DNA of 29,482 bases, taken from the NCBI GenBank assembly GCA_026388365.1, contig JAPLJW010000129.1:1-29482 (forward strand), in the 5' to 3' direction. Under the pieces are notes generated by a model that saw only the letters and a list, made by a program, of their open reading frames with translations, was not told the DNA's origin and did not search any database. Below, piece by piece: positions 15,924 through 24,075 of the stretch (its first letter is position 1; each line of letters opens with the position of its first letter). The position numbers and the translations under genes were made by a program. The DNA is from Deltaproteobacteria bacterium. Lineage in GTDB: Bacteria > Desulfobacterota > Syntrophia > Syntrophales > UBA5619.

Positions 15924-16904
15924 ATGAAAAAAAGTATCGGGATTCTGTTTTTAATCGCTGTTTTCCTCGGTGTGACCTTCGGCGCCGCTCAGGTTTTCGC
16001 GGCGGCGAAAGTCCTCAAGCTGGCCGAGGTCCATCCGAAGGGGTATCCGACCGAGATGGGCGATCAGAAGTTCGCTGAACTCGCCGAGAAAATGACCAAC
16101 GGCCGGCTCAATATCCAGGTTTACGGCAACAGCCAGCTCGGCTCGGAAAACGACGTCGTGGAGCAGGCCAAGCTCGGCGTGATCGAGTTCGTGCGGGTCT
16201 CGACATCCCCGGCGATCTCGGTTTTCCCGCAGATCGGCGTCTTCTCGATGCCGTATCTCTTCCGTTCCCAGGACCATATGTGGAATGTCCTGAACGGTCC
16301 GGTCGGCCAGCACTTCCTGGCGGCCATGGAGCCGATCGGCCTGGTCGGTCTCGGTTACTTCGACCCCGGTTCACGGAACTTCTATACCACCAAGCCCCTG
16401 AAGAGCGCGGCGGACCTGAAGGGTCTGAAAATCCGGGTCCAGCCGAATCCGATCATGGTCAACATGGTGAAGCTGCTGGGCGCCACCCCGACCCCGATTA
16501 ACTATGCCGAGGTCTACAGCGCCCTGCAGACGGGCGTGGTGGACGGCGCCGAGAACAACGTCCCGAGCTGGGTGTCGCAGAACCACTATGAAGTGGCCAA
16601 AAACTTCATCAAGGACGCCCATGCCCGGCTGCCGGAACTGCTGATGGTCAGCAAGAAATTCTGGGACACCCTGAACGCCGCGGACAAGAAGGCCCTGAAA
16701 GACGCCGCCAAGGAGGCGACCGTCTTCCAGATCAAGGCTTGGAACAAGGCGGAGGACGATTATCTGGCCCAGGCAAAGCAGAAGGGTTGCATCGTCAGTG
16801 AAGCCAATGTCGCCGAATTCCAGAAGGCGGTGGCGCCGATGTACGCGATGCCCGAATACGCCACCTACAAGGAGTGGGTCGACAAGATCAACGCGACCAA
16901 ATAA
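15924..16904 (+). CDS. dctP: TRAP transporter solute-binding protein
   Basis: A 326-residue periplasmic DctP-type receptor. The signal peptide is MKKSIGILFLIAVFLG with cleavage near VFA-A (about 24-27). The mature protein starts KVLKLAEVHPKGYPTEMG, and shows the LNIQVYGNSQLGSENDVVEQAKLG block, FSMPYLFRS, the ligand-binding Arg in LKGLKIRVQPNPI, LGATPTPINYAEVYSALQTG and VVDGAENN. These are typical of sugar-acid DctPs. With a related operator in front of the operon and uronate genes around, a uronate or similar sugar acid is the likely ligand (inference). An AGGAGG site precedes the ATG. A strong terminator follows 22 bp after the stop. Confidence 0.95.
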   Translation: MKKSIGILFLIAVFLGVTFGAAQVFAAAKVLKLAEVHPKGYPTEMGDQKFAELAEKMTNGRLNIQVYGNSQLGSENDVVEQAKLGVIEFVRVSTSPAISVFPQIGVFSMPYLFRSQDHMWNVLNGPVGQHFLAAMEPIGLVGLGYFDPGSRNFYTTKPLKSAADLKGLKIRVQPNPIMVNMVKLLGATPTPINYAEVYSALQTGVVDGAENNVPSWVSQNHYEVAKNFIKDAHARLPELLMVSKKFWDTLNAADKKALKDAAKEATVFQIKAWNKAEDDYLAQAKQKGCIVSEANVAEFQKAVAPMYAMPEYATYKEWVDKINATK

Positions 16905-16925
16905 TGGAAGATCATTCTTGAAAAG

Positions 16926-16957
16926 AAAAAAGGACGACCCGTGGGCCGTCCTTTTTT
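16926..16957 (+). terminator. Intrinsic terminator of the dctQMP operon
   Basis: AAAAAAGGACG pairs with CGTCCTTTTTT around the loop ACCCGTGGGC, ending in a T-run. It lies just after the dctP stop and would work in both directions. Confidence 0.9.
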
Positions 16958-17035
16958 CTTTTTGAAAGAATCTTCATCATGACCGGCGGCGATCAACGCC
17001 CCTTTCTTCCCTCATCTTCCTACACCCATCAGCGA

Positions 17036-17130
17036 TCCGACGTGGACGAGCAGGCCCTGATCCGCGCCCTTAAAAGCGGGCAAATCTCCGGCGCCGGGCT
17101 GGACATGATCGAGAAGGAGCCGCCCAATAA
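17036..17130 (+). pseudogene. Scrap of a D-2-hydroxyacid dehydrogenase gene
   Basis: About 30 codons read VDEQALIRALKSGQISGAG then LDMIEKEPPNK. This matches the NAD-binding domain segment V-D-E-x-A-L-x-x-A-L-x-x-G-x-I-x-G-A-G-L-D-V-F-E-x-E-P of phosphoglycerate/glyoxylate-type dehydrogenases (SerA/GhrB family). It contains the catalytic-region Glu of the GLDxxExEP block but nothing else of the enzyme, whose normal length is 310-530 residues. It lies between the terminators of the convergent dctQMP and uronate operons. The surrounding residues do not match the family. Confidence 0.7.
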
Positions 17131-17161
17131 AAATGCCCCTCCGGGCAGAATCCGGAGGGGC
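17127..17161 (-). terminator. Intrinsic terminator of the uronate operon
   Basis: GCCCCTCCGG (17135-17144) and CCGGAGGGGC (17152-17161) form a perfect 10-bp stem. On the minus strand it is followed by ATTTTTATT, and it sits about 30 bp after the kduD stop. Confidence 0.85.
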
Positions 17162-17191
17162 TTTGGGGGGGACTGATCGCGCCGCTTCATT

Positions 17192-17977
17192 TCACGACGG
17201 CTGCTTGCCGATATAGGCGAGAATACCGCCGTCAACGTAAAGGATATGACCGTTGACGAAATTTGACGCATCAGAAGCAAGGAAGACTGCGGGTCCCAAA
17301 AGATCCTCCGTCGTTCCCCAGCGACCTGCGGGCGTCTTGGAGATGATGAAGCTGTTGAAGGGATGACCGATCACGCGCAACGGAGCGGTCTGGGGTGTTT
17401 CGATGTACCCGGGTCCGATACCGTTGCACTGGATGTTCTGCTCTCCGTATTCAGAGCAGATGTTCCGGGTGAGCATCTTGAGTCCGCCCTTCGCAGCGGC
17501 ATAGGCAGAAACGGTCTCACGTCCGAGTTCGCTCATCATCGAACAGATGTTGATGATCTTTCCGTGACCCTTCTTGATCATGGAGGGGATGACAGCCTTT
17601 GACACAATGAAAGGCCCATTGAGATCCACGTCAATCACCTGTCTGAACTCGGCAGCGGTCATTTCGCACATCGGAATGCGTTTGATAATGCCGGCATTGT
17701 TCACCAGGATGTCTATGACACCGACCTCCTTCTCGATCTTCCGCACGGTTTCATTGACAGCATTTTCATCGGTCACATCGCAGACGTAGCCGTGAGTTTT
17801 GATCCCTGCTTCTTCATACGCAGCCAGTCCCTTATCGACCAGATCCTGCTTGATATCGTTGAAAACGATTTTTGCGCCGGCGGCAACGTACGCCTTTGCA
17901 ATCGCGAACCCGATACCGTAGGATGCCCCTGTAATAAAAGCGACTTTACCTTTAAGGCTGAAATGATCCAGTATCAT
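17192..17977 (-). CDS. kduD: KduD-type SDR (2-deoxy-D-gluconate 3-dehydrogenase / gluconate 5-dehydrogenase-like)
   Basis: A 261-residue NAD(P)-dependent short-chain dehydrogenase. In this pathway it reduces 3-deoxy-D-glycero-2,5-hexodiulosonate (DKII) to 2-keto-3-deoxygluconate. Seen: the Rossmann motif TGASYGIGFAIA (about 16-27), NNAG (about 92-95), the catalytic Ser in NICSMMSELGRETV, Y-x3-K in SAYAAAKGG, and the ending NGHILYVDGGILAYIGKQP. From memory, the sequence is strikingly close to Bacteroidetes proteins annotated gluconate 5-dehydrogenase that sit beside kduI. Its codons are visibly less GC-rich than the neighbours, hinting at transfer. It is the last gene of the operon, 26 bp after kduI, with an AAAAGGAG site and a terminator behind it. 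Gluconate 5-dehydrogenase activity is the alternative; context favours KduD. Confidence 0.9.
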   Translation of the reverse strand: MILDHFSLKGKVAFITGASYGIGFAIAKAYVAAGAKIVFNDIKQDLVDKGLAAYEEAGIKTHGYVCDVTDENAVNETVRKIEKEVGVIDILVNNAGIIKRIPMCEMTAAEFRQVIDVDLNGPFIVSKAVIPSMIKKGHGKIINICSMMSELGRETVSAYAAAKGGLKMLTRNICSEYGEQNIQCNGIGPGYIETPQTAPLRVIGHPFNSFIISKTPAGRWGTTEDLLGPAVFLASDASNFVNGHILYVDGGILAYIGKQPS

Positions 17978-18003
17978 GATGTTCTCCTTTTATAAACCTT
18001 GTT

Positions 18004-18834
18004 CTACTTCAATATTGACATGGGTACATCGTCCATGTCCGTAAAGGTCTGATTTTCCCCGGCCATCCCCCAGATGAAGGTGTAGCTGCCGGTCCCCACC
18101 CCCGAATGGATGGACCAGCTTGGCGAGATGACGGCCTGCCCGCTCCGGACAACGATATGCCGCGTCTCCTGCGGCTCCCCCATGATGTGGAAAACCACGG
18201 TGTCGGCCGGCATATCGAAATAGAGGTACACCTCCATCCGCCGGTCGTGCGTGTGACAGGGCATCGTGTTCCAATTGCTGCCCGGCGCCAGAATGGTGAG
18301 CCCCATGACAAGCTGGCAGCTCTTGAGCACCTTGGGGTGGATGAACTGGTAGATCGTCCGGACGTTCGCCTTCAGCGGATCGCCAAGATCGAGCCGCTGG
18401 GCGTCGTTCAGGGAGAGTTTCACGACGGGGTAGGCGACATGGGCCGGCGCGCTGTTAAAATAAAACATGGCCGGATCGTTCCGGTCGGCGCTCGCAAAGG
18501 AGACCTCCTTCGCCCCCATGCCGATGTAGAGGCACTCCTTTTCCCCCAGATCATACGCCTTTCCATCGACGGAAACGACACCGGCGGCGCCGATATTGAT
18601 GACCCCCATCTCCCGCCGCTGCAGGAAGAAATCGACGCCCAGCTCCTTGGTCCCTTTGAGCTCCACGGTTCCGTTCACCGGAGAGACCCCCCCGGCAATG
18701 ATCCGGTCGATATGGCTATAGACCATGTTCAGCCGGTCCTTCTCAAAGAGATTCTCAACCAAAAACTGCTCGCGCATTTTTTTGGTATCCAGCGTTTTCA
18801 TCTGCTCCGGATGAACGGCATAACGAATATCCAT
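18004..18834 (-). CDS. kduI: 5-dehydro-4-deoxy-D-glucuronate isomerase
   Basis: A 276-residue cupin-fold isomerase (E. coli KduI has 278) that converts 5-keto-4-deoxyuronate (DKI) to DKII, the step before KduD. It starts [17 protein letters not shown], the canonical KduI N-terminus, and contains [26 protein letters not shown] and the zinc ligands H-x-H in [16 protein letters not shown] with the following Glu, plus a third His in [15 protein letters not shown] 18834 was preferred over 18840, because GAGGAG lies 7 bases before the former and almost touches the latter. The palindromic element copy 2 ends 26 bp upstream, separating it from kdgK. Confidence 0.96.
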   Translation of the reverse strand: MDIRYAVHPEQMKTLDTKKMREQFLVENLFEKDRLNMVYSHIDRIIAGGVSPVNGTVELKGTKELGVDFFLQRREMGVINIGAAGVVSVDGKAYDLGEKECLYIGMGAKEVSFASADRNDPAMFYFNSAPAHVAYPVVKLSLNDAQRLDLGDPLKANVRTIYQFIHPKVLKSCQLVMGLTILAPGSNWNTMPCHTHDRRMEVYLYFDMPADTVVFHIMGEPQETRHIVVRSGQAVISPSWSIHSGVGTGSYTFIWGMAGENQTFTDMDDVPMSILK

Positions 18835-18860
18835 GATCATTCTCCTCTTTTCTGTTATCT

Positions 18861-19066
18861 GAGACCCTTGCGCAACTTGGGAATCGGATCCCGCAAGCGC
18901 GCATTGCAGATTTTTCGGGGCACCCTGTCCCCGCAGCGTAGCGCCCGCAAAGACGGCTGTTTGAGCGCGTGAGCGCGAGTTTCGTCTTTGCAGCGAAACG
19001 AGGAGGCGCAGGGTCGAAAAAGGTCCAGCGCGCAGAGGGATCCCGATTTTCAAAGGTCCCTATCTC
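18861..19066. repeat. 0.2-kb imperfect palindromic element, copy 2
   Basis: Second copy of the element at 4410-4600, same orientation, about 85% identical by eye in the core. It again has a central GCAAAGACG/CGTCTTTGC stem, outer arms GCGCATTGCAGATTTTTCG and CGAAAAAGGTCCAGCGC, and ends GGAATCGGATCCC / GGGATCCCGATTTTC. It sits inside the uronate operon between kdgK and kduI. The kdgK stop codon (19060-19062) lies at its edge, so insertion may have set the kdgK C-terminus. Confidence 0.85.
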
Positions 19067-20088
19067 TGAACCCTTCCCGAACCGCCCCCCCCGACCAGGT
19101 TTTTAACCTCCTCCAGGGAAAGGAGCGGCAAATCCCCGGGGATTGAATGCTTCAGACAGGAGGCGGCCACCGCAAACTCCAGCGCCTCGCGATCCGATTT
19201 CAACGCATGGAGGCCGTAGATCAGCCCCGCTGCAAAAGAGTCGCCGGTTCCCACCCGGTCGACGATATTCCGGATTTCGTATTTCCGCGATACCAGGAAT
19301 TCATCCCGGCTGTTCAGGACCGCCGACCAGCCGTTGTGGTCCGCCGAATGGCTTTCCCGCAAGGTCACCGCAATCTTCCTGAGATCCGGAAACCGTTCGA
19401 GCACCCTGTCCGTGAGCCTCCGGTAGTGATCCGCTTCCACCTTCCCGGATTCGACGTCCGAATCGGCCGAGACGCCCAGGGCCTTCTGGCAGTCCTCTTC
19501 GTTGGCCATGACGATATCCGTGTGTTTCACGATTTCCGTCATCACCTCCTGCGCCGTCCGGCCGTATTTCCAGAGATTCTTCCGGTAATTCAGATCGCAG
19601 GAGACACTCATGCCTTTCTCCTTCGCATGGCGAACCGCCTCCAGGGAGACGAAGGCGGCGGATTCGGAGATCGCCGGCGTGATCCCGGTGATGTGAAACC
19701 ACCCGGCCCCGGCAAAGATCCCATCCCAGGGGATCTCCCCGCGGATCGCCTCCGCGATCGCGGAATGCGCCCGGTCATAGATGACGACGGAAGGCCGCTG
19801 GTTGGCCCCGGCTTCCAGGAAATAGATGCCGAGCCGTTTTCCTTTCCGGACGACACGGGAGACATCTACGCCCTGTTTGCGCAGCTCCGCAACGCAGGCG
19901 TCCCCGATCCGGTTCGGGGGGATCAGGCTCACGAAGGCGACGTTCATTCCGAACCGGGCCAGCCCCACGGCCACATTCGCCTCCCCTCCCCCGAAAGTCG
20001 CCTCCAGGGACGGGCTCTGAAGAAGCCTCTCGCTGCCCGGCCCCTTCAGTCTCAGCATGATCTCGCCGAAGGTAATGATCTTTTTCAT
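19060..20088 (-). CDS. kdgK: 2-keto-3-deoxygluconate kinase (PfkB family)
   Basis: A 342-residue ribokinase-fold sugar kinase that phosphorylates 2-keto-3-deoxygluconate to KDPG with ATP. It shows the N-terminal [12 protein letters not shown] (family start), the [15 protein letters not shown] substrate motif, the hinge [22 protein letters not shown] and the C-terminal PfkB signature with the catalytic Asp in [17 protein letters not shown]. The LWKYG and ANEEDCQ blocks are typical of KdgK/dehydrogluconokinases. It lies 9 bp after kdgA on the same strand and shares the iclR-led operon. Its stop falls at the edge of the palindromic element. Confidence in KDG as substrate comes from the neighbours. 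Confidence 0.94.
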   Translation of the reverse strand: MKKIITFGEIMLRLKGPGSERLLQSPSLEATFGGGEANVAVGLARFGMNVAFVSLIPPNRIGDACVAELRKQGVDVSRVVRKGKRLGIYFLEAGANQRPSVVIYDRAHSAIAEAIRGEIPWDGIFAGAGWFHITGITPAISESAAFVSLEAVRHAKEKGMSVSCDLNYRKNLWKYGRTAQEVMTEIVKHTDIVMANEEDCQKALGVSADSDVESGKVEADHYRRLTDRVLERFPDLRKIAVTLRESHSADHNGWSAVLNSRDEFLVSRKYEIRNIVDRVGTGDSFAAGLIYGLHALKSDREALEFAVAASCLKHSIPGDLPLLSLEEVKNLVGGGGSGRVQR

Positions 20089-20097
20089 AGGAATCCG

Positions 20098-21066
20098 TCA
20101 CCCCTTCTGCCGAAGATGGATCGCGAATCCGGCGATCTCAAGGTCCAGGTAAACGAGGATCGTCTTTCCGTCCTTCTCCTTCTCGGTTCCCGAAACGGGC
20201 CGGACTCCCTGCCGGCCGAGGTAGAAGAGCGCCCTCCCGACGTCGTTTGTCGCAATTGCAAGGTGCCCTTTTTCGCCGCGACCGGGACCCTTCATGATCT
20301 CGATTTCCTTCTCCCCGAGAAAAAAGGAACCCTGGCCTTCCGCGACGGGAAAATGGAACAGGCGGGAAAACAGTTCCACGCTTTTGCCTGCATTTTCAGT
20401 GTTTTCCCCGTTAAGGCCCACATGGGCAAGCTCAAAGCCGAGCAGGATGCGGACCGCCTCCCGCGTGAGCGCTGTGATCTCCTCGAATTTTCTCGCCGAG
20501 ATGAGTTCCGTCTTCACCATCCAGCTCCCGCCGCAGGCGATCACGTTTTTCAAGGAGAGATAGGCGATGAGGTTTGCCGCGTTGATCCCGCCGGTCGGGA
20601 TGAACCGGATCCCCTCGTAGGGCGCCGCGATGGCCTTCAGAAAGGCGGCGCCCCCCGACTCCTCCGCGGGAAAGAATTTCATGACCCGGAGGCCGCATTC
20701 CATCGCCGCCTCGATCTGCGTCGGCGAATTGACCCCCGGAATCACGGGAACGCCCTGTTCACGGCAGAAGGATACGATCTTCGGATTGAATCCGGGGGAA
20801 ACAATGAAGCTTGCGCCCGCCCGGATCGCTTTTTCCGCCTGCTCGGTCGTCAGGACGGTCCCGGCGCCGACGATCAGCTCCGGCACCCGCTCCGTCAGCG
20901 TCCGGATCACCTCCTCCGCCGCCTCGGTCCGGAAGGTGATCTCCGCGAGCGGCAGACCTCCCTTACAGAGGGCATTTCCGAGGGGAAGGGCCTCCTCCGC
21001 CTTTTCGATCCTGACCACCGGAACAATGCCATAATCCTCAATTTTTTTCAGGATTTTTCCCATCAT
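20098..21066 (-). CDS. kdgA: KDPG/KHG aldolase fused to a VOC-like domain
   Basis: A 322-residue protein. Residues 1-210 are a class I KDPG aldolase, splitting 2-keto-3-deoxy-6-phosphogluconate into pyruvate and glyceraldehyde-3-phosphate. Catalytic E42 and phosphate-side R46 lie in AEITFRTEAA, the Schiff-base K130 in VMKFFPAEESGG, and TGG at 158-160 binds phosphate. Residues about 211-322 form a glyoxalase/VOC-type module (FELAHVGLNGENTENAG, KGHLAIATND, YLDLEIAGFAIHL) with potential metal-binding His at 215 and 268. Ordinary KDPG aldolases end near residue 210. Similar fusions are known mainly in Clostridia-like anaerobes (from memory). The ATG overlaps the dctQ stop by 4 bp; a second ATG at 21063 fits the AAGGAG spacing equally well. 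Confidence 0.93.
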   Translation of the reverse strand: MMGKILKKIEDYGIVPVVRIEKAEEALPLGNALCKGGLPLAEITFRTEAAEEVIRTLTERVPELIVGAGTVLTTEQAEKAIRAGASFIVSPGFNPKIVSFCREQGVPVIPGVNSPTQIEAAMECGLRVMKFFPAEESGGAAFLKAIAAPYEGIRFIPTGGINAANLIAYLSLKNVIACGGSWMVKTELISARKFEEITALTREAVRILLGFELAHVGLNGENTENAGKSVELFSRLFHFPVAEGQGSFFLGEKEIEIMKGPGRGEKGHLAIATNDVGRALFYLGRQGVRPVSGTEKEKDGKTILVYLDLEIAGFAIHLRQKG

Positions 21067-21575
21067 GCATCTCCTTCCGCAGGTTTTCCGATCCGGTTAA
21101 GCTCGACCGCGATATTCCGGAGCGAATAGATCACCATGATCGCACCCGCGACCGGCATGCAGGAATAGAGAACCCTCTTGGGGATTGCAAAAACGTTCGT
21201 CACATCCAGCGCCAGGATCGTCAGCCGCAGGGAGTAGTAGAAAAAGACCGCGGCAAAACCGAGGACCAGAAGCTCGATGAACATCCGGTAGAGATGCCTC
21301 CGGCGCGGATTTGCGATGCTCTTTTCCATCCAGTCCCCCACGCTGATGTGACCCCGCAGGATCCACAGCGCGGCAGCCCCGTAAAACACCAGGTAGGCAT
21401 AGAGCAGCTCGATGATTTCATCGAACCAGTGCAGGGAGACGACCGGAAAGAAACGGACGATCACGTTGGCCGTGATCAGGATCGTCAGCAAGACGAAACT
21501 GACGATCGTGACAACCTTCAGTGCACCGAGAATCATTCTGTCGACAAAGGCCAAAGAATTCATGATTTTTTCCAT
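21063..21575 (-). CDS. dctQ: TRAP transporter small permease subunit
   Basis: A 170-residue DctQ-type protein with four helices: ILGALKVVTIVSFVLLTILI, a second pair around WFDEIIELLYAYLVFYGAAALW with the conserved W-x-x-E, GHISVGDWM, and a last helix YSCMPVAGAIMVIYSL. It begins 8 bp after the dctM stop (AGGGG site) and its TGA overlaps the kdgA start. It forms the membrane complex with DctM for uptake of, most likely, a uronate or KDG-type acid given the operon. Confidence 0.92.
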   Translation of the reverse strand: MEKIMNSLAFVDRMILGALKVVTIVSFVLLTILITANVIVRFFPVVSLHWFDEIIELLYAYLVFYGAAALWILRGHISVGDWMEKSIANPRRRHLYRMFIELLVLGFAAVFFYYSLRLTILALDVTNVFAIPKRVLYSCMPVAGAIMVIYSLRNIAVELNRIGKPAEGDA

Positions 21576-21583
21576 CGCATCCC

Positions 21584-22867
21584 CTATCGCCCCATGATGA
21601 GGTTCGGCAGAAACGTGGAAATCTGCGGAACATAAGCTATCAGTACCGTCACCAGGAATATCCCGATCAGATACGGCACGATCTCCCGCGACAGGGTCCC
21701 GATGCTCACCCCACTGAAACTGGAGACCGCGAAGAGACACATCCCCACCGGCGGCGTCAGGTTCCCCACCATGATCAGCAGGGTCATCGCGACGCCGAGA
21801 TTGAGGAGGTCGATTCCGAACTGCTGCGCGATCGGCAGGAAGATCGGAATCGTGATGATGAAGATCGCGTTCCCCTCGAGGAAACAGCCGAGGATCAGCA
21901 GGATCACGATGATCATCGCCATGACACCCGCCGGTGTCAGGCTCATACCCGTCAGGGAGAGGATGATCTGGTCGGGGATCTTCTGGTGGATGGTGAGCCA
22001 GCCGAAGAAGCCGGCCGCTGCGATGATGAAAAGCAGGCTGACCGTCTGCCGGATCGAGGCCCAGAAGATCTCGGGCAGATCCTTCCATTTCATATCCCGA
22101 TAGAAAAAGCCGAGGAACAGTGCGTACAGGGAGGCGACGACCGCCGCCTCCGTCGGGGTGAAAATCCCGGTGAGGATCCCGCCGATGATGATGACCGGCG
22201 TGAGCAGGGGCAGGAACGCCTCTTTCGTGCTCGCGACGACCTCCCGGAAATCGGCCCGTTTCTCCTTCGGCAGGTTGTACCGTTTGGCCTGAAAGGCGAT
22301 GGCGATCATGATGGCCATCGCCATCAGCGCCCCCGGGATGAAACCGGCCATGAAGAGCTTGCCGACCGAAACCCCGGTCAGCGCCCCGTAGAGGACGAAG
22401 GGGATGCTGGGGGGGATCACGGGGCCGATCGTCGCCGCGGCGTCCACGAGGGCAGCGGAAAATTTTGGTTTGAAACCGTTGTCCACCATCGCCTTGTGCA
22501 GGACCTGCCCCAGGCCCGCCGCATCGGCGATCGCCGAGCCGGACATCCCGGAGAAGATCACGTTGGCGATAACGCACACCTGTCCCAAACCGCCGGGAAT
22601 GTGGCCGACCACGGCCTTGGCGAAACGAAAGATCCGGCTCGTCACGCCGCCCGTGTTCATCAGGTTCGCCGCAAGGATGAAGAAGGGGATCGCCAGCAGC
22701 GTGAAGCCGGTCGTGGAGGCGTACATCCGCTGCGGCAGCATCGTCAGCAACGACATGTTCCCCAGGCCGATGAAGAACAGGATTGCGGTCAGTCCCATGG
22801 CAACGGCGATCGGAACGTTCAGGACAATGAACGCCAGCAGAACGGTAAAGATCAGCAATGTCAGCAT
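21584..22867 (-). CDS. dctM: TRAP transporter large permease subunit
   Basis: A 427-residue DctM. Start MLTLLIFTVLLAFIVLNVPI at ATG 22867, with an AAAGGA site. Family blocks include FTLLAIPFFILAANLMNTGG, FSGMSGSAIADAAGLGQV, ATIGPVIPPSIPFVLYG, GIFTPTEAAVVASLYA and the terminal VGNLTPPVGMCLFA. About 12 helices are expected. This subgroup (PPSIPFVLYG, TPTEAA) is the SiaM/DctM sugar-acid type and differs clearly from the DctM at 14549, so the two systems are old paralogues, not a recent duplication. The gene lies between dctP (132 bp upstream) and dctQ. Confidence 0.95.
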   Translation of the reverse strand: MLTLLIFTVLLAFIVLNVPIAVAMGLTAILFFIGLGNMSLLTMLPQRMYASTTGFTLLAIPFFILAANLMNTGGVTSRIFRFAKAVVGHIPGGLGQVCVIANVIFSGMSGSAIADAAGLGQVLHKAMVDNGFKPKFSAALVDAAATIGPVIPPSIPFVLYGALTGVSVGKLFMAGFIPGALMAMAIMIAIAFQAKRYNLPKEKRADFREVVASTKEAFLPLLTPVIIIGGILTGIFTPTEAAVVASLYALFLGFFYRDMKWKDLPEIFWASIRQTVSLLFIIAAAGFFGWLTIHQKIPDQIILSLTGMSLTPAGVMAMIIVILLILGCFLEGNAIFIITIPIFLPIAQQFGIDLLNLGVAMTLLIMVGNLTPPVGMCLFAVSSFSGVSIGTLSREIVPYLIGIFLVTVLIAYVPQISTFLPNLIMGR

Positions 22868-22999
22868 CTCAGGTCCTTTGAATGCACCCGGATCTTCTTG
22901 CTTCCGTCTTCCGAACGCGGAAACATCACCGGTGAAGGGGTTTGAGAGCGACGGGAAACCCGCCGATCTCAAACTTCCCGCCACCGGCTTCGGGCACGC

Positions 23000-23989
23000 T
23001 TACTTCGCCTCATCCACCATCTTGACGAACGCCGCGATGTTCTCCTCGTCCGCGATGGCCTTCATCCGGTCATAGGCGGGTTTCATCAGCTTCTTGAACT
23101 CCCTCTTGTCGGGATAGGTGACCATCATCCCGAATCCCTTCAACTGACTGATCTGATCCGCTTCCGCATCGCGGCAGGTCTTTCTCATCCAGTTGCCGGC
23201 CTTTTTGCTCTCCTCCTGAACGATCTCCTTCTGTGCTGCGGTCAGTTTGTCCCAGACCTTCTTGCTGATCACATGGACCATCGAGTTGTAGTTGTGGCCG
23301 GTTATGGCGAGATATTTCTGCGTCTCATAGATCTTGTTGGAATGGATCACGGCGATCGGGTTCTCCTGGCCGTCCACCACCCCCTGCTTCAGGGCCATCT
23401 GCAGTTCGTTGAAATTGATCGTCGCGACCACCGCCCCGAGGGCCTCCATGGCCGCCTGTGTGGGCAGTTCCGGCGGGGTGCGCACCTTGAGCCCCTTGAC
23501 GTCCGCGGGAATGTTCACCGGATGCTTGCTGTTCGTCAGGTTTCGGAACCCCCATTCCCAGTTGGACAGGAACACCAGCCCCGCCTTGTCCAGATCCGGC
23601 GCCGCCCATTTGAGGAACGGGCCGTCCAGGACCTTGTCCGCCTGCGCATAATCATTGAACACAAACGGGAGCATGACGCAGTTGAATTTCTTGGAATATT
23701 TGCCCAGTTGACCCTGCGTGGGCAGGCTCATGTCCACCGCGCCCAGAATGTTCTGTTCCAACACCTCCGGGGGAGAACCCAGGGCGTTGTTCGGATAAAT
23801 CGTGATCTTGATCCCCCCGTTCGTCCGCTTTTCCACAGCCTCGGCGAACATCTTGCTGGCCAGATTACCCGGATGGGCGTCCGCCGCGAAGTGGCCCAGT
23901 TTCATCTCAATCGGTTTGGAATCTCCCGCTTGGGCAAACGGAATGAAAACGACCGACAACATCAAAACAGTTAAAAATATTTTTTTCAT
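23000..23989 (-). CDS. dctP: TRAP transporter solute-binding protein
   Basis: A 329-residue DctP-type periplasmic receptor with signal peptide MKKIFLTVLMLSVVFI and cleavage after AQA (about 19-21). The mature part shows KLGHFAADAHPGNLASKMFAE, the ITIYPNNALGSPPEVLEQ block, PFVFNDYAQADKVLDG, the carboxylate-binding Arg in VKGLKVRTPP, and FNELQMALKQGVVDGQENP. The VRTPP variant is common in uronate-binding DctPs (family knowledge, not tested here). A GGAGGGGG site precedes the ATG. It is the first transport gene after the regulator, 86 bp downstream. That gap holds an AATTCCGT half-site (24024-24031) resembling the iclR operator. Confidence 0.95.
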   Translation of the reverse strand: MKKIFLTVLMLSVVFIPFAQAGDSKPIEMKLGHFAADAHPGNLASKMFAEAVEKRTNGGIKITIYPNNALGSPPEVLEQNILGAVDMSLPTQGQLGKYSKKFNCVMLPFVFNDYAQADKVLDGPFLKWAAPDLDKAGLVFLSNWEWGFRNLTNSKHPVNIPADVKGLKVRTPPELPTQAAMEALGAVVATINFNELQMALKQGVVDGQENPIAVIHSNKIYETQKYLAITGHNYNSMVHVISKKVWDKLTAAQKEIVQEESKKAGNWMRKTCRDAEADQISQLKGFGMMVTYPDKREFKKLMKPAYDRMKAIADEENIAAFVKMVDEAK

Positions 23990-24075
23990 TTTCCCCCTCC
24001 GATCCTTTCTGGTTTTATAAAAAAATTCCGTCCGCTATCTTCCTCCACCGTCAAGCTTGCCTGCCGCAGATTCGT

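Noticed and set aside
19147..21129. 660-codon plus-strand open frame across kdgK and kdgA
   Set aside because: Antisense to two genes with intact catalytic motifs; no recognisable domain or ribosome site.
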